Position numbers and translations under genes: made by a program. The notes beneath the pieces were generated by a model. It worked only from the letters and a program-made list of their open reading frames with translations. It made no database searches and was not told where the DNA came from. From Epiperipatus broadwayi (taxonomy: Eukaryota > Onychophora > Udeonychophora > Euonychophora > Peripatidae): a stretch of DNA of 64,000 bases. Location: NCBI GenBank assembly GCA_028023455.1, contig JAQFVV010000049.1, forward strand, positions 6,476,855 through 6,540,854, read 5' to 3'. Below, piece after piece: positions 33,901 to 45,592 of this stretch; the first letter of the stretch is position 1; every line of letters starts with the position of its first letter.

Positions 33901-35320
33901 TATTATTATTTCAACATGTTTAAAAAACCTATAACGTAAATGAGTAAATAAAAGAAAATAATAATTTTGAATAAAATAGACAATCTAAACTGTTATATAA
34001 TTGAATTGCAAAAAGTACAAAAAATTGATGATTTTTTTTTATTTATAAATTATTGTGTGATGTAATTGATAAAAGAATATGTGATTTATGACTAATATAC
34101 AGCAATTAGATAAATTGACTTATTAAAATTTACATGTTTATATAATTATAGCCATCTGTGACATTAATTTAAAATTATCAAAACTAAAGTTGTTGTTTTT
34201 TAAAGTGAGGATTAGAACAATTTTAACCTAACTTGGATAATTTTATTGAAATCATAAAAACATTTCAACATGATTGTAATATATCAAAATTATTTTTATC
34301 ATATTTTAAATAAAACTACTGCCCTTTATACTTATCTCAAATAAATACTGTAATGACACTAATTACACCAACTATTAGTCATAGGACTAGTAACTAAAAA
34401 TACAAAGTTCTAAGATTATAACAATTGGCAAAAAAACATGAAACTAATAACACAATTATTATTAGACATTCAATATTAATGTAGTAAATATTTTGTATTA
34501 CTGATTAGTTGTGATTGTGTAAAAATAATAATGAACATATAAATTTATTGAAACAAACAGATACACTCATTTTAGAAAATGCCCAGTTACATATTTTGTC
34601 AAGTCTAAATTATTTTTCTGAATATAAAGACTATTTCCAAATAACAAGTAGAGAGGTGATTAAAATTTTAAAGAAAATAAACTGAATTAATCAATATAAT
34701 GAAACAGCAAAGCTTTCATCTAAATAGGAAATATTAAAAAATAAATAAAGCAGAAACAACTTAACACTGTTTATCTTAATCTTACTTCTTAAAAATGTCT
34801 ATTCGATGAAATACAGTTAAATCTTACTTTTTATTACCAGCTTTTCTAGCAACACATTCTGAATAATTCTTTTTAGCCAAATGATGTTAGGTAAAATCTA
34901 GTAAATTGTCAGGCTATAATTCTAATAAATTGTTAGTGCCATAATTCTGATAACAGACAATAAAATACATGGTTGAGTATAATCTGTTTTATTTCACATT
35001 ATGTCATTATGAAAGTGACAAATTACAAAATATGTAAACATTTACAAAAAAAAAAAAACTGTTTAAAGTTGGGCTTAATAATAAACAAATTTTCTATATT
35101 TTATATCAATTAATATATATATCACTTTAAAAAAGCAGAAAACTATGATAACAAATGGATATCTATTCCACATGTTTCAAATGTTCAAGCTAAATTTATT
35201 TAAAATATAGGTGGAAAATTATATAATGTTATGTTTTATGTTTCATCTAATGTTAATAGGTTGGAGAATAAACCAAAAAAAATGTTATAATTTTGAAACA
35301 AAAAAAAAGATATATATATA
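30925..35320. other. long AT-rich stretch without recognised gene
   Basis: 4.4 kb with (TA)n near 32,642-32,658 and 35,310-35,322, and many short frames. A minus-strand CTGATGA at 33,750 with a 7-bp hairpin (TGATTAC-AAT-GTAATCA) lacks GAAA. 31,140-31,500 is slightly richer in G and C, but I cannot assign it. Confidence 0.5.
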
Positions 35321-35329
35321 TATCATATT

Positions 35330-35630
35330 TCATGTAAGTCCAAGACTTTTTATATAGATGAAGTGAGATGTAGTATTGAAAAATGATTAAAAGAGCATCA
35401 ACTGTTATATAAATGTATAAATAATAATAAGGATGATGATGATAATTTAATAACATTTGTTTTCTTTGATCATGAAAAAACTTGTGAGTTTATTTCAATT
35501 TTGATCTGAAAAGAAAGGAACCTTAATAAAAGAAAACTAAAAGAGACAAATTTGATAAATAGAAATAAAAAATCTTTAAGTAATTGACAAAGTATGAACA
35601 TCAAAATTAATGAATTTTGAGACATAACAT
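35330..35630 (+). pseudogene. Penelope-like GIY-YIG tail fragment
   Basis: Broken frames give LKEHQLLYKCINNN, VFFDHEKTCEFI, ERNLNKRKLKETNLINRNK and MNIKINEF, colinear with the frame at 30,284-30,598. The YIG strand is lost. Two or more stops interrupt it. Confidence 0.6.
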
Positions 35631-35639
35631 GATCACATT

Positions 35640-36180
35640 TATTTTCCCTGAATACAAAACATTACCAGTTGAAGATAATAAAAATAGCATATTACCTTAT
35701 TTATTTGTAAAATTTATTAATTCACCATTAATTCTTTATTGATTTATTATTATTATAATAAATATATAATGAATATTTTATTTGATTTATATACATATAT
35801 AATTTAAATAATTTGACTTTAAAAAATGGTAGTTAAATGGAATCCACTGCAAAATAAATAGACAGTGTCCAAGATGTTTGAAGAATTAATGCAAAATATA
35901 AAGAAATAAGATAACTACATAATAAACCATGTGAATCCTCAATGGAAAATATATGGTAAACATTACGCAAAATCTGTAAATAAGTTTTTTTTTTACTTTT
36001 TTTCTATGTTGCTACATTATTGGACATCATGCATATATTTATATGAAATAAACTATTCTTTTTGTTAATTATGTAAAATTATTTACAAAAATTACATTTA
36101 ATATAATTCTTAATTTAAAGCATTTTTAATATCTACTTTTCATTCTGACAATCTTTATGCTGATAATTTTAATTTATATA
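35640..36180. other. AT-rich stretch without recognised gene
   Basis: Nothing recognised, apart from a (TA)n run directly before the RTE copy. Confidence 0.5.
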
Positions 36181-36185
36181 TATAT

Positions 36186-36712
36186 TAAACTTGGTTGGGG
36201 TGCTTTTGATAGAAATATCTTAATATTAAAAAGAAATATGTCTATGTGTTTGAAAAGGAAAGTTTTTTAATAAATGTGTTTTATCAGTTTTTACTTATGG
36301 ATCTGATACTAGGACACTTAATAGAAAAGCAATGCATACCCTTCAGATTACTCAAAGAAATATGGAGAGATATACGTTAGGAGTAACAAGAAGAGACTGA
36401 AAATGAAATACAATGGATAACATAACAAACAGATGTTACTGACATCATTGAAAGAATTAAGAGACTGAAGTAGATTTGAGCTGGCCATATTACTAGAAGA
36501 GATGATAATATATAAACAGTTGAAATCTTAAACAGTATTCCAAATGTTTGTAAAAGACTCAGAAAGAAACCACATGTGGGATGGATAGATGAAATAAGAA
36601 AATGTACAGGGTGATATAGAGAAGAAATGTTACAGATTGAAAAAGATGGATTGAACTTCATTCATTCATTCAGAAGTAGATTGATAATGGTCGATAATGA
36701 TGATGATGATTA
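36186..36712 (+). mobile_element. RTE LINE copy, 5'-truncated and decayed
   Basis: ATTAAACTTGGTTGGGGTGC aligns with 803 of copy 1. It continues through the LTYGS block, the KRLK block and the DDN block to GATAATGATGATGATGATT. Frameshifts and stops are frequent. Flanking (TA)n abuts the 5' truncation point. Confidence 0.75.
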
Positions 36713-36714
36713 AA

Positions 36715-37510
36715 TATATTTATTGAGGTAAAATTAATCTTATGCCTTTTTAAATAACAAGAATTGAAAAAAATTTACTAACTTATGGCTTTATTACTTC
36801 CAAATAAAATTACTGCATTTGATACAAAAGATAGATACTGTATACATGTGTGCGTATGAATTTGTTTGTTCTTGAGCTAATATTTTGTTTATTCAATTTA
36901 TAGTCTACATTAATTACTATTAAGTTATTTGGTAGGTAGTAGATTGAAAGATTTTGGATCTCAAGGTCTTTGGATTGTAGTTTAATTCCATCACATCCTA
37001 TGGTCAAATACTGTATCCAAACAATAAATAATTCAATTATTTCTTTAATTACTAATGTGTTAAAATAACAAGATCTTACAACACTTTTCATGTCTTGTAT
37101 ATTTATTTTGTTAATTAAATGAAATAATAAAAATTCCTAGGATGTTATATTTAATTTGTTCGTTATCTCTATGCTATTATTAAAAAATATTTATTATAAA
37201 GTGCAATATCTTTAATGACATTTCTTCAAAAAGTATTACCAGCAATAAAAGTTAATATAAAATTTCAAATAAACAGTACGTCTTATATTTTGTATAATAA
37301 AGATATTTGTGAGTATATATGTTTTTATGTACTCGCATAATTTATTGTTTTTTTTTCCTCTGCAAGACCAAATAGATTATCTATACTTTTTTGTTGTTAT
37401 TATTAAAAAAAACGAGGGGAAAAAATCAATGCTTTATGAAATGATTTCTAGTATCCTGTGAGAGAGATCTGTGTTTGCTAAAAGACAATCACTGAATTCT
37501 TTTTAGGTTA
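36715..37510. other. AT-rich stretch without recognised gene
   Basis: A 93-codon minus-strand frame at 36,810-37,091 has no motif I recognise. Nothing else. Confidence 0.45.
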
Positions 37511-37514
37511 GGGC

Positions 37515-37610
37515 AAGAATAAAATAAACTAAGTTGGTAAACATTATCTGAAGCTTAGTTCAGGTCCCAGGGTGAGACATCGGGTGAAAGTTTCTGTTAA
37601 AGAGCTTGCT
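37515..37610 (+). repeat. possible tRNA-derived SINE head
   Basis: AACTAAGTTGGTAAACATTA is like a tRNA A box and D arm, and AGTTCAGGTCCC like a B box about 35 bases later. It is GC-richer than its surroundings. Ends and tail are not clear. Confidence 0.35.
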
Positions 37611-37763
37611 TCATGTTTGTTCAGTCACTTGTGAAAGATAGAATCAAGATATACTCATCAAACTTGAGGAGAACTTAAATATTTCATGAATTATCTGGGG
37701 AATAAATTAATAATAAAAACTAAAGTATAAAGAATGTTTTTTTTCCAATATTTTTTATAATAA

Positions 37764-37978
37764 TGTTTACACAAATATGAAGCCTCGATGTGTATGTTTA
37801 CATTCAGCGCGTTTATATAGAAACTTATACATGTTTAAATGACATCATCCGGGTTATCTGTACAAAATTTATTGTACATGTCTTTGTGTAATATCCTGTT
37901 ATGTTGTAATAGTACATCCGGCCGTCCTGTTTATAACTTGCATTTGGATCCAGGATAAATAAAGCTTGTTCTCTTCAC
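37764..37978 (+). repeat. possible solo LTR-like segment
   Basis: About 215 bases, GC-richer than the flanks, starting TGTTTAC and ending CTTCA, with AATAAA at 37,958-37,963 just before GCTTGTTCTCTTCACTG. It holds CATCCGGGTTATCTGTAC and CATCCGGCCGTCCTGTT. That layout (TG...CA, poly-A signal near the end) is LTR-like, but I see no target duplication and no partner LTR. It could instead be a host promoter or 3' end. Confidence 0.3.
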
Positions 37979-38497
37979 TGTTAAGATTTTTTCTTCAGTT
38001 AATTGATTTATAATCAAGTTAACTATTTATTACTAATCAGAAAATGTTTTTTTTTTTTTTTAAACTAATAAACTGAGAATAAAAACATACTCATATTGTC
38101 ACTATTTTACTCTAAAAAGACATACTTGAGAACTGTTTTACCTTTTATTTTATATATAATGAAATGGAATAAGATGGGATGAAAAATGTTTATATTTAAT
38201 ACAAAATAATAATTATGAGATATAAATATGTTTATTGATTACCATTAAAATAACTAATTATAACTAGCAAAATCTGGGATTAGAAAGGGGTAAATAATTT
38301 TTTTTAGAAAATGGAGGGATGATTACTTATTAAATATATTTTAAGATTATAACTGAAATACAGGTTTATTATACACCTGCATCAATATATGTAATATATA
38401 GGATATATGAGCACAGACTTTCACACAATCCGCTACTCTGCATTCTATTTCATAACACTGATATACTCTAACAAATATGTTGAAAAAATAAATAATC

Positions 38498-38541
38498 ACC
38501 AATATACGTATTTCATGCTAAACCAGCAATCATCAGTTGGT
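38498..38541 (-). ncRNA. hammerhead ribozyme motif, B1 left arm
   Basis: This is the minus-strand twin of the motif at 38,853-38,896, base for base: ACCAA, CTGATGA, T, TGCTG-GTT-TAGCA, T, GAAA, TACGTATA, TTGGT. All core residues are present. Confidence 0.6.
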
Positions 38542-38852
38542 CCAGATTATAATCTCTACAAGTATATGCAATAAGTGCTCAGATATATATTAAGATAGCC
38601 AATCTTCATACTTTAATGGACAGGCTTCAATCTACTCCACACTCCAACTCTTCAACTGTCCACATGGATGTGATAAGAATCTCGGCCCCATGGTGGTCTT
38701 TGAGCATTTCATCATCAGATTTTCAATTGGATGGACGGTTGAAGAGTTGGAGTGTGGAGTAGATTGAAGCCTGTCCATTAAAGTATGAGGAATGGCTATC
38801 TTAATATATATCTGAGCACTTATAGCATATATGTGTAGAGATGGTAATCTGG

Positions 38853-38896
38853 ACCAACTGATGATTGCTGGTTTAGCATGAAATACGTATATTGGT
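38853..38896 (+). ncRNA. hammerhead ribozyme motif, B1 right arm
   Basis: Stem I: ACCAA (38,853-38,857) pairs with TTGGT (38,892-38,896), 5 of 5. Core CTGATGA at 38,858-38,864. Stem II: TGCTG (38,866-38,870), loop GTT, TAGCA (38,874-38,878), 5 bp with one G-U. GAA at 38,880-38,882. Stem III is minimal, A15.1-U16.1 plus U-A. The cleavage position follows A at 38,891 (an AUA triplet). Position 10.1/11.1 is a T-T mismatch here, but other copies have G or C there, so the ancestor probably had a normal pair. Short stem III is typical of retroelement hammerheads, which may act as dimers. Activity is inferred, not shown. Confidence 0.6.
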
Positions 38897-38994
38897 GATT
38901 ATTTATCTTTTCAACATATATGTGTTCAAGTGTACCAGTGTTATGAGATAGTGTAGAGAGTGGTGGGTCGTGTGAAATTCTGTGCTCATATACC

Positions 38995-40135
38995 CTATAT
39001 ATTACATAAATGTTTTTGTAAATTGGTATTTAAACAAAATATTTAATAAAAAGTTAAAAATTCATAAATCAAAATTTATAAAGTTTTCCATTAAAAATTA
39101 TTTAGTAATAAATAATTCAATCTGCCATGAAGATAATCCTTCCATCTTACTTTATTTATTACTATACTGTATTTTTTTTAATTTACATTATTTTTTTATT
39201 AATTATGTTTATTGATGTATTAATATATATAATTTTTAAATGAAGTGATAACTTATACATATATTAAAATGTAGATTATATAAAGATTGTTTGAATCATA
39301 GATTTAAAAAATTCAATAGAGTTTGGAACTGAATTGCGCCAGACACTTCAAATAATAATTTGTTTAATTAATTATTTTTTAAAATATTTATGTACATAGA
39401 CTAGTATATTATTTATTACTACTATTTTCTATATTATTACACAATATATAATAAAATTAAAATGTAGATTTCAACATTGCAATTACGTAGACAGATAATG
39501 TACTTATGAATTGTACAATTAGTCATATATGAAAGAGGAATCTATGTTGAATAAACGAGTGTTGTAATAACAATAACAAAATAAGTTATTCATGTAAATT
39601 AATTTTCGATTTTTAGATTAACTGGATTTTTTGCCTATAAATTTTTTTAAGGTATGTTTATTTTCATTAATTTGTTCTGTGTTATCATTTTTTAAGTGCA
39701 TATTTCAGATTAAATTTTAAAAGCTACTTAAATAAATTCTAACTAAATTAGATACTAAAAATTTACTTATTGTAATATGTGTGTAATATAAATATAGTTT
39801 CATAATAATGAATTAATTAATCAGCATCATAGAATAATGTAAAAAAAAAAAAAAATTAATCTTTTACAAGCATTATACAATAATGTTTATCCATTAGTTA
39901 TAGGTGTACTTATCATGACAGAATAACAATATATTTTGTATATTGATAGATGTGTGCTAATCTTTTTTATTTTATGGTGTGCATTTTATAAATGCACAAT
40001 GATAATTAAATATCGCATCCAAAGCAGTTTTTTTAAATATTTAACACATACTTCTAAAAAAAAACAGTTTTTACTCATTTTATAATTTTTTTAAATATAG
40101 GGGTTAATGTACCATTATATATTGTAATGGTCAGA
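38995..40135. other. AT-rich stretch without recognised gene
   Basis: Nothing recognised; A- and T-runs. Confidence 0.5.
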
Positions 40136-40288
40136 CCAATTATGTTTAAGTTATTTATGTGATGTGATGCACTGTGGCTTGATCTTTCTCAGATAAAGGA
40201 ATCTCTCAGCCACTATGCCTAGAAAAACCTGTTAGTCATTTTACTTTCCCTTTCCATTTCCCACCATAAGTTTTTCCCATATTATTCT

Positions 40289-40471
40289 CTATCCTGCTCC
40301 ATCCCATTTCCACAACATAATCTTTGTCAAATCCATGACCTTTATATCTAAATCCCCCTTATCTTTTTCTAATTCCAACATAAAAACCAAGAATTCACTT
40401 TCTGTATAATCACTTTGTCTAAATTTATTCTCCCACAACATCATTATTTGCACCCTTTTTTTTGCAGGCAT
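40289..40471 (-). pseudogene. LINE (second family) C-terminal end
   Basis: MLWENKFRQSDYTESEFLVF and ELEKDKGDLDIKVMDL match the end of the frame at 17,128-17,367. The zinc-knuckle segment lies just upstream in another frame (near 40,490-40,540 on the minus strand). Confidence 0.55.
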
Positions 40472-40671
40472 TTACATTCAATTAACAGATGTCTAATATT
40501 TTCTATGTCTTCCTTACATAACTTGCAGACTAACTCGCCCATATTATTCCATTTATGCATATATTTCCCTGTTGCTAAAGATCCTGTTCAAGCCTTAAAC
40601 AGTAAACTATTTCCCTTGATATATCATAAAACAACTTGCACCCAATATTCTGTTTACTTCTATGTATATAG

Positions 40672-40937
40672 TTAAATTCTTTTTACTCTCCATACTAATT
40701 CTCCATTTTTCAACTCCCTATTTCTTACTAGTGCATCTATTTTTCTAACCCATTCCTTGCCACTATAACACTCAATAATTCTCCTAACCCAATCATCCCA
40801 TCTTTTGTGTAAGTATACTGATATAAAGTCTTTATCCAAACTTCTGCATACCATATTATCTTCCTCACCCATCTTGTCACCTGTCCTTTACTCATAATCC
40901 AATTAAATACTATTTTTGCTATTCTTTTATTATCCAT
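40672..40937 (-). pseudogene. LINE (second family) thumb segment, frameshifted
   Basis: Two overlapping frames (40,737-40,937 and 40,672-40,872) together cover FMDNKRIAKIVFNWIMSKGQ, VTRWVRKI and LDKDFISVYLHKRWDD, colinear with residues 107-155 of the frame at 13,242-13,712. The overlap shows a frameshift within the copy. Confidence 0.6.
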
Positions 40938-41470
40938 AAATTCTAATTTACCTTATATTTTCATTTTGCCTTTGCATCTCTCATATAAAAACTTGACCAT
41001 CCAATTTCTCCCTGAATGGCCTCCTTTGCCATCCACACATCTGCATCTAATGCATGTCTTCGTACTTCTCTTTGTACTTTTTCTAAGTAATCTAATACCC
41101 CTTTGCTAACTCATAACACATTGTTACCATAAGTTAACCCTGCTACTGCCACTTCCTTCCATGCAATTCTAGTTACATCATATTTATTCCATGAAAACAT
41201 TGTTAATTTCTTTATCAGTCCCTTTGTTTTGCTTTTTTTATTAATCTTTTCTCCCATTTATCCAAGCAATTTCTCTGATATTCTCAAATAGTTACATCTA
41301 TTCATCACATTTACTTTTATATCCCCCAATAAAAATTATTTCTCCTCTCCTTCCCAGTACTACTTTTGATTTTTTTTTTCACTAAATTTAATTCTCATCT
41401 CTTTATCCTCTCTTGTACATGTCTTCAGCATAACTTCCTTATCTTCCCTACTTTCTATGCACAAGAAGAT

Positions 41471-41482
41471 ATCATCTGCAAA
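41471..41482 (-). other. intact FADD reverse transcriptase active site
   Basis: The minus strand reads LLFADDIFLCIE here, RT motif C with both catalytic Asp present. The related copy at about 13,003 reads FAGD. Surrounding frames are broken. Confidence 0.65.
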
Positions 41483-41717
41483 TAAAAGACCCAATAATGT
41501 ATATATTAATTTGAGACTTATTATGGTATCTCTACCCCTCTTCCTAGTCTTTGTATTTCTCTTTTTATGTCTCTCAAATATAACAAAAACAAAATAGGTG
41601 TCAGGGCACTTTTTACCTCAGACCCAATCTATTTTTAACTTTGACAGATTCTATATTTTCTAATTGGTATGTATAGTAATTATTTTCATATAATCTCTTA
41701 ATAAGATTGACTAAAGC

Positions 41718-42035
41718 TCAATTATTTTCATATAATCTCTTAACAAAATTTACTAAAGCTCCATTCATTACCAAATTTATTAAACTTATCCATAATCTAT
41801 TTTTATTTACTCTATCATATGCCTTCTCTATATCTATAAAAAACATATATAACTGTCTACCTGTATTCCTACTTATATCTACAAGTTGTGTAACTACAAA
41901 TAAACTATCTCCTCTACATTTATCTGATAGAAAATCTTGAATTTCTCCCAATATATTATTTTCATCCATACACTTTGTGACCAAACCAGCCACCATATAT
42001 GTGAAAACATTATACAATACTGATATTACCATCAT
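41718..42035 (-). CDS. LINE (second family) reverse transcriptase, N-terminal palm
   Basis: A 105-codon open frame with VISVLYNVFTYMVAGLV, NILGEIQDFLSDKCRGDSLF (fingers, RT motif 1-2 region), then LYMFFIDIEKAYDRVNKNRL, motif A with the catalytic Asp in FIDIEKAYDRV, and LWISLINLVMNGALVNFVKR. These blocks are diagnostic of non-LTR reverse transcriptases. The frame ends before motif B; motif C (FADD) lies at 41,471-41,482 in another frame. The copy is inactive because of truncation and frameshifts. Confidence 0.8.
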   Translation of the reverse strand: MMVISVLYNVFTYMVAGLVTKCMDENNILGEIQDFLSDKCRGDSLFVVTQLVDISRNTGRQLYMFFIDIEKAYDRVNKNRLWISLINLVMNGALVNFVKRLYENN

Positions 42036-42099
42036 TGGTTTATAATTGTTTAACTTTCTCCAGTACTAATATTTTGTCTTGCCGGCATTTTTCTTGATT

Positions 42100-44175
42100 A
42101 CTTGTCTTTTGTTCTTTGTGATCGCTAGATCAGTACTAGACTACATGATAATTTTATCAGCCATGAATTTACTTATCAGAATATGAAAGCCAAAATGGGA
42201 AGACCTGGGGTAAGCTGAGCTTAGCTAACCTTGGTGATTCTCGTACTTTTGCCTGAAATATTTTAGGTTTGCTAGTGGTGCAGACCATTCTTTCTTATTT
42301 CTTGGTGTCACTGGAATGAGGCAGGTGAATTGAATCTATGCTGGTAATGTAATATCAAATGCTGGGTTTGTTCACTTTCTTTTGTTCTGAGCATATCATG
42401 GTGGATTGACTATGATCTGATTAATTTATGTGTTTTAAAATCATAAAATATTTATTTGTGAATATCGCGATCCATTTATATTTTAAATGTGTCACTCTCT
42501 TTGATGCCAATTTCTAAAATATGAGTTAACTATTTCTCTCTTAAAAATAATTTTACTTATAATAAAGTTATGTTTAAAATAGACTATTTAAAATATTTGT
42601 TTCGAATATCTCAGACTTGGGTGAACATCTTCCATAAAATGTTAATTGTTTACATTTGTTAGATTGGCATATGAACTATATCGCTCCCTTAACAGAGGCA
42701 TAATAAGTGACAGAATAGAAATTTATGTTAACTAACTTATGAAATAAAAACAGATACATTAGAGAAATTATACCAATGTTTTATTAAATATGTATATGTG
42801 AATTTAAGCTACCTGTGTTTTGTCTCAATTCATTTCATTCTAAAATTATCTTTTCTAATTAATTATTATGCTTCTATCTGATGACTTAAGGTCACATACA
42901 TACTATTCTTATATTTAAGTTAATTGATAAGTCTAATTAGAATTAATATTATAGTTAGATGTTAAATTAGTTGAGGCTTATGCTCCACCATTGATGCTAG
43001 TGGTCCAGTGTGTAGAAAGGATTAATTGCTTGCCTTGAAAATGTTGTTAATTAGTTGACAGATTTAGAGAATGGGTAAACAGGACAAAATCCATAACTAT
43101 TTTTTATCTTTGATCTCATGTACAGTTGGATTCAAGGTACTTTTATGCAGGCTGTGAATCGTGTTGAGTTAACATATAATTTTGACCAGTACAATATATA
43201 TACAGGTGTATTCAGAGGTTACCTAAGACCAAATAAAATAAAGCTTCCAATAACTTTTTTTTTAATTATGTTGGAGCTTGAAAATGTCATTGTCTATATT
43301 GCCTATCTTTAGTATCAATTAAGAAACAAGCAGAAGAATTTTTATTATCATCTGTTAGAGGAGAATTGGCCATGATGTATAGCAACATAATAGATTGATT
43401 AATAAAAAGATTATACTAAAAGTTAATAATGATCTCTAGAATATATTATATATATGTAAACAGAGGTATACCTTCTTCACCCTATTTTAGAGCTATCTAT
43501 TGTGAATCTGAATAAACACTGTGCACAAAATTATTTAGAGCTAAATTATTATCATCCCTAGATAAATATCTAGCTTTTGACTTCATTGATGAAAATAAGT
43601 TTTTAATACTGAAACAAATGCACTTACATATCTAGCATCTTTTCCTTTTTTGTAATACTATGTAAGCAATTTAGTTTGGATTTAAACCTTTATTGTTTTT
43701 TTTATTTTATTTTAAAATATTAGATAAAATAATAGAATAAAAAATGAGAATAGTTTTAAATTATAATACTCATTAATGACAGAAAAAGCCAAAAATCAGT
43801 TCAAAAATAATGATATCATAATACTTTCCTATGTGGTATTCCTTGATTACTTGAATTTACAATAGTTTGTTCCAGAATAGAGTTAAAAAAACTGCTTTTG
43901 TAAGTATATGACTAAGCATAAGAGAAAGTCATATGAAAGGGTTGTACACTTATGAATTAGGATTAAATTTAAAGTATATTATATTTTGAGCCCTAAAACA
44001 TATCACTAATCAAATGGTTAATTGCTGTGAGGGTATTATTTCATATGTACATAAGAAGTGGTAGGATGAGATTCTATTCAGGAACATTCAGTTCTAACAT
44101 TCATTATTCTTTCACAATATTAAACTCGGCGAAGAATTTTGAATAATACTAAACATGATTGTAACACAAAATGAA
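42100..44175. other. AT-rich stretch without recognised gene
   Basis: A GC-richer patch at 42,190-42,350 (GACCTGGGGTAAGCTGAGCT, CACTGGAATGAGGCAGGTG) may be part of an unrecognised repeat. The 64-codon frame at 43,118-43,312 has no known motif. Confidence 0.45.
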
Positions 44176-44339
44176 CACTTCCAACTTTTATAGTTTATCT
44201 ATTTTAGCTATAAAAAAACATTAATAAATTTAATTTTACACTGATTACAAACATAGTGGTAAATATACATCTGTTACATATTATAATCATTTACAGGATA
44301 TTTATAAAATATAAATATAACTTCCAGATTTGTAAATTA

Positions 44340-44743
44340 GTTTCTTATTATAAAAAATTAAAATAATCTCAGGGGAAAAAATCATTTTCAATCACCTGTG
44401 ATAATAATCCACATTAATTTAAATAGATGTAAACATTGAATTACCTAGAATATTTAGATAGATATCTAATTTAGATATAAAAAAAACTACTTTTCACTCA
44501 TGTACTATGAATTGTGATCACTCTCTGTCATTAAAAAGTAGAAAAAAAAACATGGGTGGTCATCTATATTTATAGCCAATTTATAAATAAATCAACATTT
44601 ATTCACAGTGTTATTAATAAAGTATAATTTTGTTAACTTCCAGATTTTTAAATCAACTTGTTACTAACAAATGTTCAAGTAATCAATCCCAGGAAAGAGA
44701 AAGAGTATTTTAATCACCTGTGGTAATAGTTTAAATCAAAAGT
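44340..44743. repeat. dispersed repeat (family E), host of the hAT insertion
   Basis: Two units share AACTTCCAGATTT, a cytosine-poor run, AATCYCAGG and TCACCTGTGRTAATA (44,320-44,440 and 44,635-44,743). Sequence after the hAT (46,293 on: AATAGATATAAAT, AATCCCAAAGAAGAG) continues the second. Related sequence lies at 46,430 and 47,190 (ATTGTCAATGAATG). It is an old, poorly bounded repeat. Confidence 0.4.
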
Positions 44744-45441
44744 TCCCAAGTGGTCAATATCAACACCCTAGGGTCGATTTGAACTTTTTAGGAGTCAATA
44801 GTTTCAATAAAAAATTTGGGGGTTGATGACAGCAAAAATAGATCCCCTTACTATTGTTATTTGTTTGTTGTTTTAAAATATTTATGATTCCAATAGGTAC
44901 CTTATTAAGAAGTAAAATAATAAAAATAAAAAAAAACACTTTTTTGATAAAAACACATTACATACCAAACTTGTGAATAAAAAGATAAAATATTGTACTT
45001 GTTTAATAAATATTTGAAAAAAGAAAGATAAAATGTGTCATTAAAAAGTCACATGTAAGAATGCATGAATGACTGTACATTGTCTTATCAAATGTATCAA
45101 AGCAAGTGCAGACATGGGAAACTTTTGCATGTCCATATTTGCTCGCAGTGGGACGAGATGATATTCGATATTAACAGCATCGGTATAGTATGGTCATACT
45201 TTCATAAAACATTATAAATTGATTTGTTTGATGTGACATATACTTATTTGTGATTTGAACTTTGAATGTAATTATTTATTGAGGTAGTACTATTAAAAAG
45301 AAAATCAGAGGACATGGTTTATTTATTTGACTTTCAACAAAAATCTTCTGTTTTAAGTAAAAACACACTTTATTGGTTTTTTATCACAGGGGTTGTTGAA
45401 ATTGTTTGTTAATAAAAGTTTTTATTTTTTATGATTATAGT

Positions 45442-45592
45442 ATGACTAAACCAAAAAAGAAATGCAGACAGTATAGTTTGGAATATTTGACGCTAGGAGT
45501 TGTCCCGCCATAACCAGACATAGGAGAAGCCAAACACATCACATCAGATAAATTGTTGTTAGAACACCAGTGCACCCATATTATTAAATGAA
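45442..45592 (+). pseudogene. hAT transposase N-terminal remnant
   Basis: From ATG at 45,442: MTKPKKKCRQYSLEYLTLG, VVPP, a stop at 45,511, then PDIGEAKHITSDKLLLEHQ. A basic start followed by a Tyr-Leu-Gly stretch is common at the beginning of BED/ZBED-type hAT transposases. A pyrimidine-rich tract and AG precede the ATG (TTTTTTATGATTATAG), like a 3' splice site. The DNA-binding and catalytic parts are gone. Confidence 0.45.

Larger units (their letters stand above)
38385..38992. repeat. family B fold-back repeat, copy B1 (best preserved)
   Basis: Left arm 38,385-38,650 and right arm 38,725-38,992 are long inverted copies: GACAGGCTTCAATCTACTCC matches the complement of GGAGTAGATTGAAGCCTGTC, and TTCATGCTAAACCAGCAATC the complement of GATTGCTGGTTTAGCATGAA. 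The spacer of about 75 bases holds ATCTCGGCCCCATGGTGG. Each arm carries an identical hammerhead motif pointing outward. The ends resemble decayed tRNA-like sequence. The arms match so well that the copy must be recent or under conversion. Confidence 0.75.
40137..42095 (-). mobile_element. LINE of the second family, copy 2
   Basis: A 5'-truncated minus-strand copy, continuous from the RT fingers (NYKPMMVISVLYNVFTYM near 42,050) through motif A, FADD, the thumb blocks and the zinc knuckle to the 3' end (complement of GTGATGTGATGC at about 40,160). The homologous 3' end of copy 1 lies at 17,460-17,562. It supplies the uninterrupted version of the site where copy 1 carries the 3.2-kb insertion. 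Confidence 0.8.

Noticed and set aside
36810-37091. 93-codon minus-strand frame as a gene
   Set aside because: No recognised domain and no repeat relation; length is unremarkable for such AT-rich DNA given ATG-only starts.
42190-42350. tRNA-like or exon patch
   Set aside because: Slightly higher GC, but no box pair, no frame and no repeat partner in the window.
45490-45560. Second-family LINE 3' tail (GGAGAAGC and ACACATCACATCA look alike)
   Set aside because: The sequence lies inside the hAT element and reads as its transposase N-terminus (GVVPP, PDIGEAKH). The likeness to the LINE tail is short and coincidental.
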